Origin: an uncultured Ellagibacter sp.
GTDB taxonomy: Bacteria; Actinomycetota; Coriobacteriia; Coriobacteriales; Eggerthellaceae
NCBI GenBank assembly: GCA_934663775.1
Contig: CAKUKU010000001.1
Location: forward strand, 1 to 64,000
Length of the DNA stretch: 64,000 nt
Reading direction: 5' to 3'
Shown here: piece by piece, positions 1 to 6,318 of the stretch
Layout of the letters: each line of letters starts with the position of its first letter
How positions within the stretch are numbered: position 1 is the first letter of the stretch
Made by a program: the position numbers and the translations under genes
Notes under the pieces: generated by a model
The model's database searches: none
Told to the model about the DNA's origin: nothing
What the model saw: only the letters and a program-made list of their open reading frames with translations

Positions 1-1
1 C

Positions 2-922
2 GGCAATGTTGATCTCTTTAGGTGCAGAGCAAGTGCTTTCTCCCTTTCAGGATATCCAAGCATAGAGGTGCAGAAAGGATACGTGGTACTTAAATCCGAA
101 CGGCAGATCTACAGCAACGCCGACGCTCCAAGCGGAAAAGAAATCGCGTCAGAGTTGAACTCCCAATCCGAGTCTATTCGCTCTGGCATTGAGTATCTCG
201 CTCGAGATATTACCGCATACAATTCGAGGCTTTCATCAAGCATCGAATCCGCTTTGGCCAAACGGGAGAACCTCTCAAAAAAGCTATCAAATCTATTCGC
301 GGAATTGGAGATCCCTGTTGAGCCGAAGAAAAACGTCGACGGAAGCATCGCTCTGAGGAAGAAGCTCCACCTCGAGTCGAAGTCCGAGAGTCCCGAACCG
401 AACTGCTATATCAGTGATGTCATATATGAAGAAATCCTCGATATCATTCGGAACTGCTATGCAACTTGCGAGAGAACGCCGGCTACCTATGCGAGCTTAG
501 ACGAGGAGGCTCTCAGGAATCTCGCCCTTGTTCCCCTGAATTGCCAATACGAAGGTCGAGCAACGGGCGAAACGTTCAGGAACAAGGGTAAAACTGACAT
601 AAGCATTGAGGAAAAGAACAGGGCCGCATTTGTTGCCGAATGTAAGATATGGAAAGGGCCGAAGAATTTTACGGCGGCCATTGAACAGCTTTTGGGCTAT
701 TTGACTTGGAGAGACTCGAAAACCGCCTTGCTGATTTTTTCCAGGAATAAAGATTTCAAGGGAGTGCTGCAGGCCGCGAAGGAAGCTCTAAGCGAAGACG
801 ATTGCTGCGTCAGCTTAAACGAGCTGCGAGAAAATGAATTCGACTGCAAGTATGTATTTGAAGGAAAACCTGGAGATACAACCAGAATCCGCATCATGAT
901 TTTCGACTTATATTCTTCTTGA
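2..922 (+). CDS. PD-(D/E)XK nuclease-like protein, 5' end outside window
   Basis: The frame is open from base 2, so the gene starts before the window; a GTG at 68 is only an internal candidate. The visible ~306 residues have a helical, coiled-coil-like middle and a C-terminal segment with the pattern KTDISI, then FVAECKIWKG, which fits the D...(D/E)xK core of PD-(D/E)XK nucleases. A following helix (FTAAIEQLLGYLTWRD) is usual after that core in restriction-like folds. The stop sits at the very start of the next gene, a GmrSD-like protein, so the two are probably co-transcribed and translationally coupled. I infer a DNA-cleaving or DNA-binding partner in a defence module. I do not recognise the exact family, and the missing N-terminus limits the call. 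Confidence 0.6.
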   Translation, partial: GNVDLFRCRASAFSLSGYPSIEVQKGYVVLKSERQIYSNADAPSGKEIASELNSQSESIRSGIEYLARDITAYNSRLSSSIESALAKRENLSKKLSNLFAELEIPVEPKKNVDGSIALRKKLHLESKSESPEPNCYISDVIYEEILDIIRNCYATCERTPATYASLDEEALRNLALVPLNCQYEGRATGETFRNKGKTDISIEEKNRAAFVAECKIWKGPKNFTAAIEQLLGYLTWRDSKTALLIFSRNKDFKGVLQAAKEALSEDDCCVSLNELRENEFDCKYVFEGKPGDTTRIRIMIFDLYSS

Positions 923-933
923 AAGGAAAGCAT

Positions 934-3000
934 TTGAAAGGCGAAGAGCGATATTTACTGAATCTTCTCGAGGGCACAAAGACTAGGTTCGTGATCCCCG
1001 TCTATCAGCGCAACTACGACTGGAAGATCGAAAACTGCAAGCAATTGTTCGACGACCTCGAGGACGTCATTTCCGAAGGCGTAGAGAGCCATTTCTTTGG
1101 AAGCATCGTCTCCAAGGCGGATGGCCCCGACACACGCATCGTCATCGATGGCCAGCAAAGAATCACCACGTCCTATCTTCTTCTGCTTGCCCTCGTGAGC
1201 AAGCTCAGGGAAGGTGCCATCGCCTCCGAGGACAGCGATCTGGCCGACATGATCAATGAGGAATACCTCATCGACAAATGGCATAAGTCCGAGCGAAAGC
1301 TAAAGCTGAAGCTCATCAAGGACGACCAGGCCGCCTTTGAGGCAATCTACTCCGCCGACGCGAAGAAGTTCATCCAGGACTCCAACGTAACCCAGAATTT
1401 CATCTATTTCTGCGGCCGAATCGACAAGACGAAGCTGACAGCAGACCAGCTGCGCGACGCCATCGAACGCCTGATGGTCATCGACATCAAGCTCGACAAA
1501 GAGGACGACGCTCAGCGGATCTTCGAGAGCCTCAACTCGACAGGCCTCGACCTCAACGAGGGCGATAAGATCCGCAACTTCATCCTTATGGGCCTCGATG
1601 CCCAAATGCAGGAGGAATACTACGAGCGGTACTGGAACGAGATCGAGAAGAACACCAGCTACGACGTAAGCTCCTTTGCTCGTGATTGGCTTGCTGCCGT
1701 CCGCAGGAAGACCCCCGCAATCAAGAGGGTCTATTCCGTGTTCAAGGACTATGTAAAAGCGGAGGCATTCGATACGAAAGTCCTGCTTGAGGAGCTTCTC
1801 AAGTACTCAAAGCATTACAAGGCGATTAACGCTGCCGATTCCGGAAACCATAGGCTTGATGCGGTTTTGAGACGGCTCATTCTACTGGACATGAGCGTCA
1901 TGAACCCCTTCACCCTGAATCTGTTCGAATACAGGCGCTGTGGAGAAATCAGCGACCAGCAGGTGATCGAGGCGCTCAAATCCATCGAGACCTACCTTTT
2001 CAGGCGCTGGGTCTGCAAGGTTCCCACCAATGCACTCAACAAGGTCTTCGAGACCCTGCACAGCGAGGTTCTGAGAGGCGTCAAAGACGGCGGGTCATAC
2101 CCTGACGTATTGAACAAGGTTCTCCTCTCCAAGGAGGGCAGCGGACATTTCCCAGATGATGCTGAGTTCATGCAGGCGTTTGAGGAGAGGGACTTCTACA
2201 GGATCGCAGGCTACAAGTACTACCTCTTCGATCGTCTTGAAAACGGAGACAGCCTCGAAAGGGTCAACGTCGTAGACAACCTTCGCGATGAGTCTTTCAG
2301 CATTGAGCACATCATGCCCCAGACGCTTTCGACAAGCTGGCAACAGGATTTGGGCGACGACTTCGCAGAAATCCACGCAAGATGGCTGAACAGCATGGCA
2401 AACCTGACGCTTACCGCATACAACTCCAAATACAGCAATAGGCGCTTTGTCGAGAAGAGGGACATGGAGAACGGCTTCAAGCAGTCTGGCTTCAGGATCA
2501 ACGGCTTCGTCTGCCAGCAGGAGGCCTGGGGCGAGGAGCAGCTGAAGGCCCGCAACGAGCTCATGAAGAACAAGTTTCTTGAGCTTTGGCCATCCATCGA
2601 GTCCGACTTCGAGTGGAGCAATGACGCCTACGAGGAGCATGCCCTCGACGATGACTTCTCGTTCACCGGCAGGCAGATTGCCGCATACAGCTTCATGGGA
2701 TCTCGCTTCACGGCGAAGACCTGGGTTGACATGATCTGCGGCGTGCTCTCTATGGTTTACGAGCTTGATCCAGTCATCTTCCATAGGTTCGTCCCCGAGG
2801 GCTCGGACTTCCCGGGAAGGTATTTCTCATGGAAGGAAAGCGACTATTGCTTCAAAGTCGGTGAGGGAATCTACTTCAACCCCGGAAGCTCAACTTCGGT
2901 GAAAATCGAAACGCTGAAGATCGTTTTCGAGGCAGCGGGCATTGACTGCTCAGAGCTTCTGATTGAGCTGTACAAGTCGAAAACAGAGGATCCATCGTAG
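934..3000 (+). CDS. DUF262/DUF1524 (GmrSD-like) defence protein
   Basis: About 688 residues. The N-terminal DUF262 (ParB/Srx-like nucleotidase) domain carries VIDGQQRITT near residue 70, the signature of GmrS-type proteins. The DUF1524 HNH-type nuclease domain carries SIEHIMPQ near residue 457 and NLTLTAYNSKYSN about 35 residues on. In the GmrSD type IV restriction family these domains couple NTP hydrolysis to cleavage of modified phage DNA; here both are in one chain, a common arrangement. About 100 C-terminal residues extend past the HNH domain and are unassigned. I prefer TTG at 934 because AAAGGAAAG lies just upstream; an in-frame TTG at 919 overlaps the previous stop but has no visible ribosome site. 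Whether the upstream nuclease-like gene is an obligate partner is unknown. Confidence 0.85.
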   Translation: MKGEERYLLNLLEGTKTRFVIPVYQRNYDWKIENCKQLFDDLEDVISEGVESHFFGSIVSKADGPDTRIVIDGQQRITTSYLLLLALVSKLREGAIASEDSDLADMINEEYLIDKWHKSERKLKLKLIKDDQAAFEAIYSADAKKFIQDSNVTQNFIYFCGRIDKTKLTADQLRDAIERLMVIDIKLDKEDDAQRIFESLNSTGLDLNEGDKIRNFILMGLDAQMQEEYYERYWNEIEKNTSYDVSSFARDWLAAVRRKTPAIKRVYSVFKDYVKAEAFDTKVLLEELLKYSKHYKAINAADSGNHRLDAVLRRLILLDMSVMNPFTLNLFEYRRCGEISDQQVIEALKSIETYLFRRWVCKVPTNALNKVFETLHSEVLRGVKDGGSYPDVLNKVLLSKEGSGHFPDDAEFMQAFEERDFYRIAGYKYYLFDRLENGDSLERVNVVDNLRDESFSIEHIMPQTLSTSWQQDLGDDFAEIHARWLNSMANLTLTAYNSKYSNRRFVEKRDMENGFKQSGFRINGFVCQQEAWGEEQLKARNELMKNKFLELWPSIESDFEWSNDAYEEHALDDDFSFTGRQIAAYSFMGSRFTAKTWVDMICGVLSMVYELDPVIFHRFVPEGSDFPGRYFSWKESDYCFKVGEGIYFNPGSSTSVKIETLKIVFEAAGIDCSELLIELYKSKTEDPS

Positions 3001-3059
3001 CTACTAGGAGAGTGTTTGCGGAGTTTCCTCTACCCTGCCCCCCTTGAAATATAATGTCC

Positions 3060-3265
3060 ATGTGGCCATTAGTTGCTGCTCGCAGTTTGCCGTGACCCAC
3101 TGCGACCCACGAAGGCGCCCTGCCCCGCCCCGAAAAACCATGACCCAGATTTGACCCCATGGATTCGCGGCAATTTTTGAGGCTGGATGCAAATGGGACA
3201 AACTAAGGCATACTGCGACAAACTGGAACAAACTGGAGATAGTTTTTAACTATTGAGTGGGAATA
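3060..3265. repeat. Long direct repeat, copy 1 (downstream of GmrSD-like gene)
   Basis: About 200 bp closely matching 11242-11444. Long identical blocks include GCTGCTCGCAGTTTGCCGTG and, further on, TGACCCAGATTTGACCCCAT, followed by short AACTGGAACAAACTGG-type repeats and a hairpin at 3239-3253 (ATAGTT-TTT-AACTAT). The second copy keeps the hairpin stem but has a different loop. Both copies lie directly 3' of a defence operon. I see no coding potential. Confidence 0.85.
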
Positions 3266-3300
3266 GCGGGAATACGTGCAACACACGTGCATGACAGACT

Positions 3301-3339
3301 AGATAGCACCCATGGCGCACTGCATCATGGGTGCTATCT
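3301..3339. terminator. 14-bp perfect hairpin
   Basis: AGATAGCACCCATG (3301-3314) pairs perfectly with CATGGGTGCTATCT (3326-3339) across an 11-nt loop. Only a short T-rich run follows, so it may be a terminator for the defence operon upstream or a protein-binding palindrome. Confidence 0.5.
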
Positions 3340-3378
3340 TTGCGTATGGGAGAGGGTCACGGCGTATTCCAGTCGCCA

Positions 3379-3400
3379 CATGACGGATTTCCGTCATGTC
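3379..3400. promoter_or_regulatory. Palindrome upstream of DinJ-like antitoxin
   Basis: ACATGACGG-ATTT-CCGTCATGT is a perfect 9-bp inverted repeat about 80 bp upstream of the DinJ-like start. RelB/DinJ antitoxins usually autoregulate through palindromes. The half-site also resembles the TGACG...CGTCA elements at 4840-4947, so a link to the mobile element is equally possible. Confidence 0.4.
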
Positions 3401-3476
3401 ATGACGAATCCCCAGAAAATCCCGCCTCCCGCACGTACAATTCCATGCAACGAACTCATAAGGCAAGGAGGTCCGC

Positions 3477-3671
3477 ATGGAGACGGTCAACGTCACCGTA
3501 CGTATGGAAAGGCAGACGAGGGACGATGCGGCGAGGCTCTTCTCGGAGCTCGGCATCAGCACCACCCAGGCGATCAACATGTTTCTCAAGCAGGCCGTGA
3601 GGGAACAGGGAATCCCCTTCGAGGTCACCGCAAGGCCCGCCGTCGAGCGCGGCAGCGAGAAGCCTGGGTAA
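3477..3671 (+). CDS. RelB/DinJ-family antitoxin, apparently without toxin
   Basis: A 64-residue protein with a ribbon-helix-helix N-terminus (METVNVTVRMERQTRDDAA) and the DinJ-type core LGISTTQAINMFLKQAV, ending in GIPFEV, which is characteristic of RelB/DinJ antitoxins. AAGGAGG seven bases before the ATG supports this start. In the family the antitoxin represses its own promoter and blocks a YafQ/RelE-type mRNA interferase encoded directly downstream. Here no RelE/YafQ reading frame follows; 3672-4080 contains nothing I can support as a gene. It is therefore probably an orphan or the toxin has been lost. Confidence 0.85.
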   Translation: METVNVTVRMERQTRDDAARLFSELGISTTQAINMFLKQAVREQGIPFEVTARPAVERGSEKPG

Positions 3672-4080
3672 GGAAATCCGGCGCATCCCCCTCAACAGGG
3701 CGAAGACGCCCGTTCAGGGATCTCGTCTGCTGTTTGCAGCACCTTTCATTCCGACAAGCAAGACTCGATGCTTGGGGGCATGGACCCCTTCGGTGCAGGA
3801 GGGAGCCGAGGCTCGCCGCATGGGCCCCATGTGCGGGAAACGCCTGCACCCCCCTCATGCGCAGTTCTCATCGAATGCCCGCAAAGGAAACACGCGGCAA
3901 GGCGTGCGGGCCGATCGGCTGCAAGGAGGCCGTGCGCGCGGAAATCGCGCCGGCACAGCTCAAGGCGTCAGGGGGGGAACATCGTGAGGGCGGTACCGAG
4001 AGCCTGCCTTGGGCTCGCGAGGTTCGTTCTCCGCCCTGCGTCTCGCTTCGTGCGACAAGCACGCAAAGAGCCGCCCTGTT
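3672..4080. other. Non-coding stretch after orphan antitoxin
   Basis: About 400 bp of GC-rich sequence where a partner toxin would be expected. Reading frames exist on both strands but are rich in Arg, Pro and Ser with no recognisable motif. I see no feature in it. Confidence 0.5.
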
Positions 4081-4124
4081 GTACTAATTTGCTGAATGTG
4101 AGAGAATATTCAGCAAATTAGTAC
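4081..4124. promoter_or_regulatory. 17-bp perfect inverted repeat, probable AbiEi operator
   Basis: GTACTAATTTGCTGAAT (4081-4097) and its exact complement (4108-4124) flank a 10-nt spacer, immediately before the AGGAGGG ribosome site of the AbiEi-like gene. AbiEi antitoxins are known to repress their operon by binding inverted repeats in the promoter, so this is the natural operator candidate. Confidence 0.75.
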
Positions 4125-4142
4125 AGTTAGGAGGGACGGGCG

Positions 4143-4727
4143 ATGATGGGGATATTGGAAATGGCGAGGAACGCGAACGGCTACGTCTCCTCCGCCCAGG
4201 CGACCGCCGAAGGCATTCCAAGGAGGCTTCTGGCCGCCGCCGTCGCTTCCGGCGAGCTGGTCCAGGTCGACCGCGGGCTGTACGCGCTGCCCGACACCTG
4301 GGAGGACCCGCTGTTCATAGCGCAGCACCGCTTCTCCAAGGGCACGTTCTCGGATGAGACGGCGCTGTACCTGCACGGCATGACCGACCGCGCGCCGTTC
4401 TCGCTGACCATGACCTTCCCGAGGTCCTTCAACACGAAGGCCGCCAAGGGCGCCGGCATCACCTGCCGCACATGCGCCGACGACGTGCTCGATCTGGGGG
4501 CGTGCCGGGTGGCGACCCAATACGGGAACGCCGTCCGCGCCTACGATGTCGAGAGGACGCTCTGCGACATCGTGCGGGGCCAGAGGGCCGTCGACTCGCA
4601 GGTCGTCGCCCCGGCGATGCAGAAGTACGCGGCGAGCAGGGAGCGCGACCCCGTGAAGCTCCTGGGCTATGCCCGCAGGCTCGGGGTCGAGGCGAAGATC
4701 AGGAACTATCTGGAGGTGCTCGTGTGA
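4143..4727 (+). CDS. AbiEi-family antitoxin, module 1
   Basis: 194 residues. The N-terminal winged-helix AbiEi domain (NANGYVSSAQATAEGIPRRL, then GELVQVDRGLYALP) is typical of type IV abortive-infection antitoxins; the rest (DETALYLHGMTDRAPFS, DVERTLCDIVRGQ) matches the AbiEi C-terminal region. AbiEi neutralises the AbiEii nucleotidyltransferase and represses the operon; the perfect palindrome just upstream fits autorepression. AGGAGGG before ATG ATG supports the start (4143 or 4146). The stop overlaps a GTG (GTGA), as expected for an AbiE pair, but the following frame soon runs into unrelated sequence, so the toxin is truncated or missing. Confidence 0.85.
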   Translation: MMGILEMARNANGYVSSAQATAEGIPRRLLAAAVASGELVQVDRGLYALPDTWEDPLFIAQHRFSKGTFSDETALYLHGMTDRAPFSLTMTFPRSFNTKAAKGAGITCRTCADDVLDLGACRVATQYGNAVRAYDVERTLCDIVRGQRAVDSQVVAPAMQKYAASRERDPVKLLGYARRLGVEAKIRNYLEVLV

Positions 4728-4800
4728 GGACGAGGAGGATCGTCGAATGGGAGCCCGCGCTCATTCGCTTCTGCGATTCCGACGAGGCCCATCGGGATTT
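4724..4800 (+). pseudogene. Possible 5' remnant of the partner toxin of AbiE module 1
   Basis: A GTG overlapping the AbiEi stop opens a frame beginning VRTRRIVEWEPALIRFCDSD. The arrangement is that of an AbiEii toxin start, but after about 25 codons the sequence enters the 3' end of the convergent HTH gene. No GG...DLD nucleotidyltransferase motif remains. The identity is inferred from position only. Confidence 0.3.
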
Positions 4801-4802
4801 TC

Positions 4803-5261
4803 CTATCCATCTCTTTTTCTCATCCCTTTTCTTTTTGGCTGACATCCCGTCACGGGTTCCCCTGACGTCCCGTCAGGGTTCAGCACGCGTCGGGGTGACG
4901 TTTCGTCAGGGGGATGACGAATTGACAGGGGTGACGTTTCGTCATGTGACGGATAGGGGCGATCGACGGCTCTATAGCTTCTCGTCACCTTGCCGGAACT
5001 TGATTTCCGATAGCCGGTCATCTCGATAAATCCCAGTTCGAGGAGGTCGTTTATCGACCTGGTCACCGATCTCGAGGTCGTTCCGAGAAGCCCCGCCGTG
5101 GACGACCTGCCATCGTAGAATTCCGCGCCCGACTCGCAGAATCCGCAGATTCGCGCATAGACCATCAGCGTCACGCCGGACAGGCCGAGGCCCTTCCACA
5201 TGAAGCGCCTCACTACGACGAATCCGTCATCGTGCTCAGCTTCTATCGGGTCTTTCTCCAT
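4803..5261 (-). CDS. HTH-domain protein, replication/transfer-module type
   Basis: 152 residues. The N-terminal half (VVVRRFMWKGLGLSGVTLMV, then SRSVTRSINDLLELGFIEMT) forms a winged-helix domain like those in plasmid/phage replication initiators and replisome organisers. The last ~50 residues are Pro/Ser/Thr-rich with a repeated DETSP word. That DNA contains four TGACG...CGTCA palindromes, so the coding end doubles as an iteron-like array. It overlaps the upstream HTH gene by 26 bp. Likely part of a degraded integrative element; function inferred from fold and context. Confidence 0.6.
   Translation of the reverse strand: MEKDPIEAEHDDGFVVVRRFMWKGLGLSGVTLMVYARICGFCESGAEFYDGRSSTAGLLGTTSRSVTRSINDLLELGFIEMTGYRKSSSGKVTRSYRAVDRPYPSHDETSPLSIRHPPDETSPRRVLNPDGTSGEPVTGCQPKRKGMRKRDG
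4840..4947. repeat. Four iteron-like TGACG-N3-CGTCA palindromes
   Basis: Imperfect copies start at about 4840 (TGACATCCCGTCA), 4863 (TGACGTCCCGTCA), 4896 (TGACGTTTCGTCA) and 4932 (TGACGTTTCGTCA), most followed by GGG. Spacing is 23-36 bp. They lie inside the 3' end of an HTH gene, a common place for iterons. A related palindrome occurs at 3379-3400. Confidence 0.55.
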
Positions 5262-5496
5262 CGTCGCCGTGCCTCGCGTCGTTCAAGGGACGGGAGTTGC
5301 GCTCGACCCATTCGATTAGCTCGTCACGAGAGACGAACATCCCGCGCTCGCTGACGAACAGCAGCCTGAACGAGATCGGGTCCGATTTCCTCTTCGCCAG
5401 CTCTCTTACCCTGTTGACGCTGATGTGCAGCTCGTTTGCTACCTCTTCGGCGCTGTAGTACAGGCGCCTCCCCTGCTCTTGCCTTTCGTTGCTCAT
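5236..5496 (-). CDS. Excisionase/MerR-like small HTH protein
   Basis: 86 residues with a compact HTH: YYSAEEVANELHISVNRVRE followed by a wing-like SFRLLFVSERGMFVSRDEL. This pattern (Y-S-x-E-E-V-A-x-x-L) is that of excisionase-type DNA-binding proteins of integrative elements. AAGGAG lies before the ATG. It overlaps the next gene downstream on the same strand, so the two are probably co-transcribed. A second, broken excisionase gene lies just upstream. Confidence 0.65.
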   Translation of the reverse strand: MSNERQEQGRRLYYSAEEVANELHISVNRVRELAKRKSDPISFRLLFVSERGMFVSRDELIEWVERNSRPLNDARHGDDGERPDRS

Positions 5497-5636
5497 TACG
5501 GCACAGCTCCTTCACTCTTGTGGTCTTCCCGCAAGGGAGCTGCCCGACAAGGGCCTTGCGAAGACGCAGTGCCCGTATTTGCTTTTCACACCGCGATAAT
5601 GCCGCGGCCTCGTTGAGCCCGCATCGCCCCGCCCTA

Positions 5637-5960
5637 TCAGAGGAAGGAGCGTCGGTCAGTCTTGAGGGCCTCGTTGAGCTCGCTCTTGCTGACCCTCAGC
5701 AATCGGCCAAGACGTATCGCGGGGATCCTGCCATTCTCAATCAGCTTTTAGACCATCGACCGCGATATACGCAGGCAGTCCGCCACCTCGGCTACATCGA
5801 GGAGGCAGTCTTCGGCGCATGCCGCGGTCCCGGAATCAGGGCTGCCCTGGCGTGACTGGTCAGCGTCCCCGCGGCTTACCGATGGATTATCCGATAGCTC
5901 CGCTGCCGCCTCGTCTCGCGTGCTGGATTTTCAGTCTATGTGGTAGATGTCGGTAGCCAT
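5637..5960 (-). pseudogene. Excisionase-family HTH gene with two in-frame stops
   Basis: Read on the minus strand from ATG at 5960 (GGGAGAAGGA upstream), the frame runs MATDIYHID, a TGA at 5933-5931, then ~60 codons leading into DVAEVADCLRISRSMV, a TAA at 5750-5748, and KLIENGRIPAIRLGRLLRVS to a stop at 5637. The last two blocks are a textbook excisionase HTH (DVAEVA..L.ISRS.VYKLI..GRIPA.R.G), where the TAA replaces the usual Tyr codon. The second stop is strong evidence of decay. The first could instead be upstream leader sequence. Confidence 0.7.
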
Positions 5961-6108
5961 TCCTTCTCCCAACGTTCCGCCCCCGTGATGCGTGCTCGTC
6001 CGTTCTCTTTCGTTCCGTTGGAACAAGGAGACTTACATGGAATAGGAGGGAGGCCTGAGAAGGGATTCGGGTCATCTAGCCCCGCTAAGCCACAGTAAGG
6101 AAGGCGAT

Positions 6109-6318
6109 ATGAAACAATTGCAAAAATTAAACAGCTTGACCTTCCATGAAAATCAGGAACCCCTGCTTAGAAGGCAAGGTAAATCCATCGAGCAAAAGCC
6201 TATAATTGAGCAAATATTCATCGGAGAGACTCAGCGTACATATTTTGAGAAGACGACGAAGGAGGAATGCATATGGAGTCCGTTGCAAATGCCAACCTAT
6301 GCACCCGTCACGACATGA
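6109..6318 (+). CDS. Small ORF upstream of and overlapping the McrB-like gene
   Basis: 69 codons starting at ATG with AAGGAAGG upstream, rich in Gln, Lys and Glu and with the same lower GC content as the two genes that follow. It overlaps the McrB-like start by about 46 bp, so it could be a leader peptide that couples translation or a small partner protein. No family is recognised. It may be non-coding. Confidence 0.4.
   Translation: MKQLQKLNSLTFHENQEPLLRRQGKSIEQKPIIEQIFIGETQRTYFEKTTKEECIWSPLQMPTYAPVTT

Noticed and set aside
3257..4087. 276-codon plus-strand frame covering the DinJ-like gene
   Set aside because: Different frame from the antitoxin, contains hairpins and palindromes, low-quality composition.
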